Positions 6,724 to 11,166 of a stretch of DNA of 11,166 nucleotides are shown here, piece after piece (position 1 is the stretch's first letter; each line of letters opens with the position of its first letter). Source of the stretch: Thiomonas sp. X19 (GTDB lineage: Bacteria > Pseudomonadota > Gammaproteobacteria > Burkholderiales > Burkholderiaceae_C); NCBI RefSeq assembly GCF_900089495.1, contig NZ_LT605203.1, positions 2,559,852 to 2,571,017 on the forward strand, read 5' to 3'. The position numbers and the translations under genes are program-made. Under the pieces are notes generated by a model. The model saw nothing but the letters and a program-made list of their open reading frames with translations. It made no database searches and was not told the origin of the DNA.

Positions 6724-7478
6724 AAATTCGGCGGTGGCATCGAGTTATGGACCCTCAAGCGCGTGGGCATGCTCATCGAGCGACTGTACGACGTCAAGTT
6801 CGGCCAGACGCAGATCTGGCGCATCCTGGGTGGGCTGGGGTTCTCCGTGCAAAAGCCCGAGCGCCGCGCCCTCGGGCGCAACGAGGCTGCTGTGCAGGTG
6901 TGGAAGCGCCAGACCTGGCCTGCCCTCAACAAAAAGCCAAGCGACAAGGACGGCTGATCGGCTTCATCGACGCGTCGAGCCTGAGCGAGCGGCCCACGCG
7001 GGTGCGCACCTGGGCACCGAAGGGCTAAACCCCCATCATCCAGTTCCACGTCAACTGGACCCACGTCAGCGTGATGGCGGGCTTGAGCCGCACGAACTGC
7101 CTGTTCCGGCTGCACGAGGGCTCAATCAAGAAAGAACAGCACGTGGAGTTCCTCAAGGCCTTGCGTGCACACCTCAAGCAGCCCTTGCTGATCCTCTGGG
7201 ATGGCTTGAAGGCGCACCGCAGCAAGCTCGTGCGCGAGGACCTGGCCTCCACCGAGGGAGACGTCCAGATGGCGTTCTTGCCGCCATGCGCCCCCGACCT
7301 CAATCCAGTCGAGTCCCTCTGGGCCTGGCTCTAGCGTCATGCGCTGGCCAACTTCTGTCCGGCCAACCTCGACGAACTCAACGTCACCGCCCGCAACCAA
7401 CTCAAGAGCGCACAGCGCCGCCCTTCGATCATCGCCGCGTGCTGGGTCCAAGCGGGTTGTGGTGATGTCGCCATTTAG
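6724..7478 (+). pseudogene. Decayed IS630-family transposase
   Basis: The remnant reads GGIELWTLKRVGMLIERLYD (6733 on), QTQIWRILGGLGFSVQKPERR and WKRQTWPALNKK in one frame. It shifts back by one base in the A5 run near 6931-6935, then continues RQGRLIGFIDASSLSERPTR, TPIIQFHVNWTHVSVMAGLS, LLILWDGLKAHRSKLV, PDLNPVESLWAWL and RHALANFCPANLDELN. The DDE residues remain recognisable: ID, WDG, NPVE. Two internal stops, TAA (7026-7028, likely from CAA) and TAG (7332-7334, likely from AAG), plus the frame break make it inactive. An in-frame TGA at 6721 and the absence of the N-terminal helix-turn-helix show a 5' truncation. It lies directly after the sensor gene with no obvious damage to that gene's end. 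Confidence 0.85.
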
Positions 7479-7492
7479 GGAAAGCTCAATAA
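6724..7492 (+). mobile_element. IS630-family insertion sequence remnant
   Basis: The element includes the broken transposase and a short tail to about 7492, where a TA-containing AT-rich stretch may mark the right end. No matching left inverted repeat is visible and the left end is missing, so the borders are approximate and target duplication cannot be shown. Further on, GCGGGTAAC occurs twice (7510-7518 and 7543-7551), which may be leftover element DNA or coincidence. Confidence 0.6.
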
Positions 7493-7559
7493 TCCTCTGC
7501 TGATGTTTCGCGGGTAACATCGGTCCCTGGCTCCCAGCAATAGCGGGTAACGCCCCTCG

Positions 7560-7573
7560 CGCTGCTTGCAGCG
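7560..7573. repeat. Perfect inverted repeat upstream of the creatininase gene
   Basis: CGCTGC and GCAGCG are separated by TT. The site lies about 34 bases before the likely start of the creatininase gene. It could be an operator or a small hairpin; no function is evident. Confidence 0.3.
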
Positions 7574-7606
7574 AAGTCTTTGTGTGCATTTTTTGCGGAT
7601 CTTGTC

Positions 7607-8428
7607 ATGCGCTGTGCCCTGGGCCGGTTTTCTGTGGGCGTTGCCTTCCTCTTGGTATCGGTATCGCAGCTCGCGCTTGCGCAGCCGCCGAGAACCGTCT
7701 TTCTGGACGACTGGACCTGGACCGAACTCCGTGACGCCATTCAGGCCGGTACCACCACGATCATCATTCCCATCGGTGGCACCGAGCAAAGCGGGCCGTA
7801 TATCGCGCTGGGCAAGCACAACGCCCGCGTGAAGGCGCTGTCGCAACGGATTGCACAGGCGCTGGGTCAAACGCTCGTCGCACCGGTGATTGCCTATGTG
7901 CCGGAGGGCAGCTACGCGCCGCCGACATCACATATGCGCTTTCCCGGCACCATCACGGTGCCGGATGGTGCGTTCGAGCAAACACTGGAGTCCGCCGCCT
8001 ACAGCTTCAAGGTCCACGGCTTCAAGACCATCGTCTTTCTTGGTGACCACGGCGGCTACCAACGCGACATCCGGCTGGTGGTGAATCGACTCAACAAGGC
8101 GTGGGCCGGATCGGGTGTCCGAGCCTTCGTGCCGCCCGAATACTATGGCACCAGTTCGGCCGGTTACGCGCAAATCCTGCGCAAGCAGGGCGTGCCTGCT
8201 GACGAAATCGGCACACACGCCGGACTCGCCGACACGTCGCTGCTGCTGGCGGTGGCCCCGCAAATGGTCCGCCTTGATCGATTGCGAAACAGCGCCAAAC
8301 CCGGGCCGGCCGACGGCGTGTACGGAGGTGACCCGCGCCGCGCCAGCATCGCACTTGGTCAATTGGGCGTCGACGCCATCGTGTCGCGGACTGTCGATGC
8401 GCTCAAGAAGGACATGGCTGGACGGTGA
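7607..8428 (+). CDS. Exported creatininase-family protein
   Basis: The 273-aa protein begins with a good Sec signal peptide (MRCALGRFSVGVAFLLVSVS then QLALA, cleavage before QPP). I therefore prefer ATG 7607 to the TTG at 7580. The mature part follows the creatininase fold: a WTELRDAI helix, IIIPIGGTEQSGPYIALGKHN (around residues 52-72; E60, S62, Y65, H71), a SHMRFPGTITV loop, FLGDHGGYQRD and THAGLADTS. In creatininase the metal ligands include Glu34, His36 and Asp45. By spacing these map to E60, S62 and H71, so one ligand is lost and another changed, and the metal site must differ. The family includes amidohydrolases and MftE-type peptidases, but the substrate is unknown here. It acts in the periplasm and is followed 54 nt later by a secreted beta-propeller gene. 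Confidence 0.85.
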   Translation: MRCALGRFSVGVAFLLVSVSQLALAQPPRTVFLDDWTWTELRDAIQAGTTTIIIPIGGTEQSGPYIALGKHNARVKALSQRIAQALGQTLVAPVIAYVPEGSYAPPTSHMRFPGTITVPDGAFEQTLESAAYSFKVHGFKTIVFLGDHGGYQRDIRLVVNRLNKAWAGSGVRAFVPPEYYGTSSAGYAQILRKQGVPADEIGTHAGLADTSLLLAVAPQMVRLDRLRNSAKPGPADGVYGGDPRRASIALGQLGVDAIVSRTVDALKKDMAGR

Positions 8429-8444
8429 CGAGCGCCGTTGCTCG
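8429..8444 (+). repeat. Small hairpin between creatininase and beta-propeller genes
   Basis: CGAGC (8429-8433) and GCTCG (8440-8444) pair with a 6-nt loop immediately after the creatininase stop. It is too short and lacks T bases for a convincing terminator, so read-through into the next gene is likely. Confidence 0.25.
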
Positions 8445-8482
8445 GTAGCCGTGACTCTTCAGAACATACTCTTTTCTTTTTC

Positions 8483-9667
8483 ATGGATTCCATCATGGAT
8501 TCGTCCCGACGTCGCCGCTTTCGTATTGCAACCCTCATCGGGGCCGTGTGGCTTGGTCTGTGCATCGGTGGCGGCGCCAGCGCCGCACCGATTATCGACA
8601 CGGTCCCCGGTATGCCTCCCGTCGTGAACCCCAACAATCTTTACAGCGAAACAGGCGCCGGGGACCTCAGTCCAGCGATCAAGGGCGCGCTGCCAAGGAT
8701 TTATGTACCCAATCTGCGCTCCGACGATGTCGATGTCATCGATCCGGCCACGCTCAAGGTTGTTGACAAGTTCCCCGTCGGTCACAGCCCGCAGCACATC
8801 GTGCCGTCGTGGGATTTGCAAACGCTGTGGGTCACCAACAATGCCGAAGGCCGCACCGACGGTAGCTTGACGCCGATCGATCCGAAGACCGGTAAGCCCG
8901 GCAAGGCCATCCCAGTGGACGATCCCTACAACATGTACTTCACGCCGGACGGCAAAGAGGCCATCGTTGTGGCAGAGGCGCACGCCCGGCTTGATTTTCG
9001 GGATCCGCACACCATGGCGCTGCGCTCGAGCCTGCCGGTGCCGCAGTGCCGCGGAATCAACCATGCCGACTTCTCGATCGATGGCCGCTACGCGATCTTC
9101 ACCTGCGAATTCGATGGCATGCTCGCGAAGATTGACCTGGTGCATCGTAAGGTCGTCGGCTACCTACGGCTTGGCAACAGCGCTATGCCACAGGACATCC
9201 GCATCGCGCCGGACGGCAAGGTGTTCTACGTGGCGGACATGCTGGCCGACGGAGTCGACCTGATCGACGGCAATACCTTCAGGAAAATTGGCTTCACCGC
9301 CACGGGTGTCGGCACGCACGGTCTATATCCGAGCCGTGACGGGACCAAGCTGTACGTCGCGAACCGCGGGTCCAACCTCATTCACGGACCGCGTCGTGGC
9401 AGAGGAAGCGTGTCGGTGATCGATTTCGCAACCCGCAAGGTCGTGGCAACCTGGCCCATCCCAGAGGGCGGCAGTCCCGATATGGGTGGTGTCAGTGCGG
9501 ACGGCAAGACCCTGTGGTTATCTGGCCGGTTCGACGATGTGGTCTATGCAATCGATACGACGAGCGGTGCGGTACGCACTATCCCGGTGGGCATGGAGCC
9601 GCATGGCCTCACCGTCTGGCCGCAGCCCGGGCGGTACTCGCTGGGGCATACAGGGAATATGCGCTGA
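8483..9667 (+). CDS. Exported YVTN/YncE-type beta-propeller protein
   Basis: About 394 aa from ATG 8483, or 390 from ATG 8495, where RRRRF precedes the hydrophobic IATLIGAVWLGLCIGG and an ASA cleavage site. A longer TTG-started frame (8438) only adds residues before the signal. The mature protein consists of repeated blades: RIYVPNLRSDDVDVIDPATLKV, TLWVTNNAEG...LTPIDPKTGK, MYFTPDGKEAIVV, DFSIDGRYAIFTCEFDGMLAKIDL, IRIAPDGKVFYVADM (each quoted in part), KLYVANRGSN and TLWLSGRFDDVVYAIDT. The xPDGxxxYVAN and xDxxTxKV patterns are typical of YVTN/cytochrome d1-like seven-bladed propellers. No haem c motif (CxxCH) is present. It is a periplasmic binding or scaffold protein with unknown ligand, probably co-transcribed with the creatininase-family gene. 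The C-terminus (HTGNMR) looks natural. Confidence 0.87.
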   Translation: MDSIMDSSRRRRFRIATLIGAVWLGLCIGGGASAAPIIDTVPGMPPVVNPNNLYSETGAGDLSPAIKGALPRIYVPNLRSDDVDVIDPATLKVVDKFPVGHSPQHIVPSWDLQTLWVTNNAEGRTDGSLTPIDPKTGKPGKAIPVDDPYNMYFTPDGKEAIVVAEAHARLDFRDPHTMALRSSLPVPQCRGINHADFSIDGRYAIFTCEFDGMLAKIDLVHRKVVGYLRLGNSAMPQDIRIAPDGKVFYVADMLADGVDLIDGNTFRKIGFTATGVGTHGLYPSRDGTKLYVANRGSNLIHGPRRGRGSVSVIDFATRKVVATWPIPEGGSPDMGGVSADGKTLWLSGRFDDVVYAIDTTSGAVRTIPVGMEPHGLTVWPQPGRYSLGHTGNMR

Positions 9668-9947
9668 GCACTGTTCGCTTTGACGGTGGCCGTTGGCTGA
9701 TTGCCTCCGCGTCCGTTTGAACATTCGCTGGATTCTCAGCGGGGGCGATGCATGTTGCGCGCCCAACCTTCGCCCCGCCGTGGAGGCGCTCCACGCCAGG
9801 GGAGCCCAGATGAACATGCTGACTGGTGACTGCTGGGTCAACGCCCCGACGGAAAGCTAATGGAATGGGTGCCCCCACCCGATCCGGCATCGATGTGCCA
9901 AAGTGTGGGGTTTTGAGGTCATCACTTCCACGAGAGGAGCATCCATC
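9668..9947 (+). other. Gene-free stretch between beta-propeller and IS110 remnant
   Basis: No supportable frame is visible. A long-range imperfect inverted repeat (GCGGGGGCGA at 9739-9748 against TCGCCCCGCC at 9770-9779) might end the upstream transcript. The stretch from about 9865 to 9947 is probably the left flank of the IS110 element, including a ribosome binding site GAGAGGAG (9931-9938). Confidence 0.4.
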
Positions 9948-9992
9948 ATGAAGATGACGACTGTTGGCCTGGATCTGGCAAAGACCATTTTC
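9948..9992 (+). pseudogene. First 15 codons of an IS110-family transposase
   Basis: ATG at 9948 opens MKMTTVGLDLAKTIF, the characteristic start of IS110-family DEDD transposases (V-G-xD-x-AK, with the first catalytic Asp). A strong purine-rich ribosome binding site (GAGAGGAG) stands upstream. Homology stops abruptly after the TTC codon at 9992. The frame then runs on to a stop at 10044-10046 with no transposase similarity. The break coincides with a group II intron-like 5' end. Confidence 0.65.
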
Positions 9993-10580
9993 GTGCGACC
10001 TGAAAGTCGCTTGAGTCTTTGTTTCACAGGAGTTATATCTCGATGAAACCGGTTGTTCCATCAACCGTTCCCTATCCGGACATGCGAGGCTGGCAACGGC
10101 CTGGTGTGAAGCTCCGGAGACAACGTAGCCACCGAGTCATCGGTACGTGCGGCCGCGAGGCCAAGCGGAAACTGCCAGCACTGAGGCGGTAAGGAGCAAG
10201 GGACGATCGGCTACGACCAACAGATGTGAACTTCAAATGAACGTCGTGATCTTTGAACAAGCCAAAGGTGCTGACAGGCTTGAACCAAAACGGTATGCGG
10301 TCAGGCGTGGTCTCTGAAGACTGGGCCACCATGGATGTTGAACCGCCGGCGAAGCTGAAGGGTCCGATCCGATCTGAGATGCAAGCGGAACAGGGTAAGC
10401 CCGTAGCGCTGCCGCTGTGCGGCAAGCCACCCGAGAGGAAGGCTGTTGGTGCTGCGGGTAGAGGAATGGGAATGCAGAAAAAGCGAATGCCGTGCTGTCA
10501 TGGGGCGGATACGGGTTGCGACATCACCCGGCGCGAAAGCGAGCAGACTTCTGCGCGGTCATTTATGGCGAGAAAACTTG
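9993..10580 (+). mobile_element. Probable 5' portion of a group II intron (ribozyme part), truncated
   Basis: The stretch opens with GTGCG, the consensus 5' end of bacterial group II introns, directly followed by a hairpin GCGAC-ctgaaa-GTCGC (9995-10010). It is densely structured and without a convincing gene for nearly 600 nt. It has short GC-rich stems such as CGCTGCCGCTGTGCGGC (near 10410-10426) and CCGCGAGGCC, and phrases that resemble the domain I-III region preceding an intron-encoded protein (for example GTTGAACCGCCGG near 10337). It begins exactly at the point where the IS110 gene is interrupted. Neither a reverse transcriptase/maturase nor a domain V hairpin is visible, so only the 5' half remains. 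The identification rests on pattern memory, not an alignment. Confidence 0.55.
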
Positions 10581-10581
10581 A

Positions 10582-10686
10582 TCAGCGTTGTCTCTGGGTG
10601 TGTCCATCCCGACGCTGTATCGCTGGGCGCCGGCGACGGTGCTGGACTTTGATATTGACATGAATGCAACTACAATTACGATATGA
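10582..10686 (+). pseudogene. Possible C-terminal helix-turn-helix tail of a recombinase
   Basis: In this frame, after a TGA, the sequence reads SALSLGVSIPTLYRWAPA, which resembles the helix-turn-helix at the C-terminus of serine recombinases/resolvases. The rest (VLDFDIDMNATTITI) is unlike the family. No upstream catalytic domain is present. The fragment borders the intron remnant on one side and the BrnT promoter on the other, so it may be a leftover of another mobile element. Similarity is short and could be coincidental. Confidence 0.3.
10649..10676 (+). promoter_or_regulatory. Sigma70-like promoter of brnTA
   Basis: TTGATA (10649-10654) and TACAAT (10671-10676) are separated by 16 bases. 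A start about seven bases after the -10 box would fall on the A of the BrnT ATG at 10683. Part of the region is flanked by an imperfect inverted repeat TTGACAT (10655-10661) / ATGACAA (10683-10689), a candidate BrnA operator. BrnA is known in this family to repress its own promoter. Confidence 0.5.
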
Positions 10687-10994
10687 CAAGTCGCTTGCGA
10701 TTCGAGTGGGACGAGGCCAAGAATCGCGCCAATCAACGCAAGCATGGGGTGAGCTTTGAAGAAGCCGCCCACGTCTTCCACGACCCGCTACAAGTGTCGG
10801 TGCAGGATCGGATCGAAGGCGGTGAGCAACGCTGGCAGACCTTTGGTCTGGTCGGTGGTGTCGTCCTGCTGATGATGGTGCACACCGTGCACGAGGACGA
10901 TGTGCACGGCCAATCCATCGAGGTCATCCGCATCATCTCGGCGCGGCGCGCCGACCGTACCGAAAGGCAACGCTATGAAGAGCAAAACCGTTAG
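10683..10994 (+). CDS. brnT: BrnT family toxin
   Basis: The 103-aa protein carries the BrnT signature: LRFEWDEAKNRANQRKHGVSF, then EEAAHVFHDP, a variable middle with RWQTFGLVGGVVLLMMVHT, and the IEVIRIISARRADRTERQRY end. Characterised members are RelE-fold ribonucleases that block translation and are neutralised by BrnA. Length is typical. No Shine-Dalgarno stands before the ATG, and the likely promoter sits so close that translation may be leaderless. A start at TTG 10695 is possible, since many homologues begin near the FEWD motif. The 3' end overlaps brnA by 20 nt, as usual for this toxin-first operon. The gene lies at the edge of mobile-element debris, consistent with an acquired module. 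Confidence 0.92.
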   Translation: MTSRLRFEWDEAKNRANQRKHGVSFEEAAHVFHDPLQVSVQDRIEGGEQRWQTFGLVGGVVLLMMVHTVHEDDVHGQSIEVIRIISARRADRTERQRYEEQNR

Positions 10995-11166
10995 CCATAC
11001 GCTGGAGACGCTGCCTCCCCTGACGCCAGCGCAGCACGCCAGGCTCAAAGAGCTAGCCGCCAGGCCGGACAGCGCGATCGACACCAGCGATAGTCCTGTG
11101 CTGACAGCAGCGCAGTGGGATGCTGCCGTGCGTGGGCGGTTCTATCGCCCCATCAAGCAACAGATC
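10975..11166 (+). CDS. brnA: BrnA family antitoxin (partial, runs off the window)
   Basis: The frame gives 64 codons with no stop before the window end. It contains LTPAQHARLKELAARPDSAI then DTSD-PVLTAAQWDAAVRGRFYRPIKQQ, which is the N-terminal half of BrnA. The typical segment before the ribbon-helix-helix DNA-binding region (DSPVLT..QW..AVRG.FYRP) is evident. The ribbon-helix-helix itself would follow beyond the window. The start overlaps the end of brnT, with AACGC-type sequence rather than a clear ribosome binding site, so translational coupling is likely. In the family BrnA sequesters BrnT and represses the operon. Confidence 0.88.
   Translation, partial: MKSKTVSHTLETLPPLTPAQHARLKELAARPDSAIDTSDSPVLTAAQWDAAVRGRFYRPIKQQI

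Noticed and set aside
6734..7465. Plus-strand frame of 243 codons over the IS630 remnant
   Set aside because: It is the one frame without stops, but the transposase motifs are in the other two frames; this one is Pro/Arg/Ala-rich without family similarity.
7510..7551. Repeat GCGGGTAAC twice with 33-nt period, considered as CRISPR or operator array
   Set aside because: Only two 9-bp copies occur, with no further units; too little to call an array.
10260..10290. Possible group II intron domain V (CGGTATGCGGTC)
   Set aside because: The matching 3' strand of the domain V hairpin (ACGGTTC-like) is absent nearby, so it was not called.
10253..10663. 136-codon frame inside the intron-like region (hypothetical protein)
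   Set aside because: It shows no reverse transcriptase or maturase motif, and the sequence is better explained as structured intron RNA. A spurious or remnant leader of the intron ORF is possible.

Overview
The window looks like an accessory stretch of a GC-rich proteobacterial chromosome or large plasmid, most likely beta- or gammaproteobacterial. This is inferred from codon use, the c-di-GMP signalling style, IS630 and IS110 remnants and a BrnTA module. No rRNA, tRNA or core gene allows a firmer placement. Almost every supportable gene is on the + strand; the long minus-strand frames are GC-rich shadows.

Left part (1-1044): a short frame with one membrane helix (89-319) resembles the start of the large sensor gene downstream and is probably a broken paralogue. 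A complete DUF3291 gene (344-781) follows, with hairpins around its end and then a non-coding leader.

Signalling cluster (1045-6685): four closely spaced co-directional genes. They encode an unrecognised 139-aa protein, a degenerate class III cyclase-like domain fused to an FHA domain, a PilZ-like protein, and a very large membrane sensor. The sensor reads TM-periplasmic domain-TM-PAS-GGDEF-globin-like-GAF-like-EAL. Its GGDEF motif and I-site are intact, but the EAL signature reads QAL, and a run of seven C at 6017-6023 throws the EAL half out of frame. With six C the protein would be 1269 aa. Together these genes suggest a c-di-GMP module with a phosphothreonine-reading (FHA) partner and a possible PilZ effector.

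Middle (6686-7606): a decayed IS630-family transposase with its 5' end missing, one frameshift and two internal stops. It lies directly behind the sensor gene.

Exported pair (7607-9667): a secreted creatininase-family protein with an altered metal-site signature, then a secreted YVTN/YncE-type beta-propeller protein. They lie 54 nt apart and are probably co-transcribed.

Right part (9668-11166): about 1 kb of nested mobile-element debris. The first 15 codons of an IS110-family transposase are interrupted exactly at a codon boundary by what looks like the 5' half of a group II intron. This is followed by a possible recombinase helix-turn-helix tail. A BrnT/BrnA toxin-antitoxin operon begins immediately after, with a sigma70-like promoter so close to the BrnT ATG that the transcript may be leaderless. 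BrnA runs off the window end.
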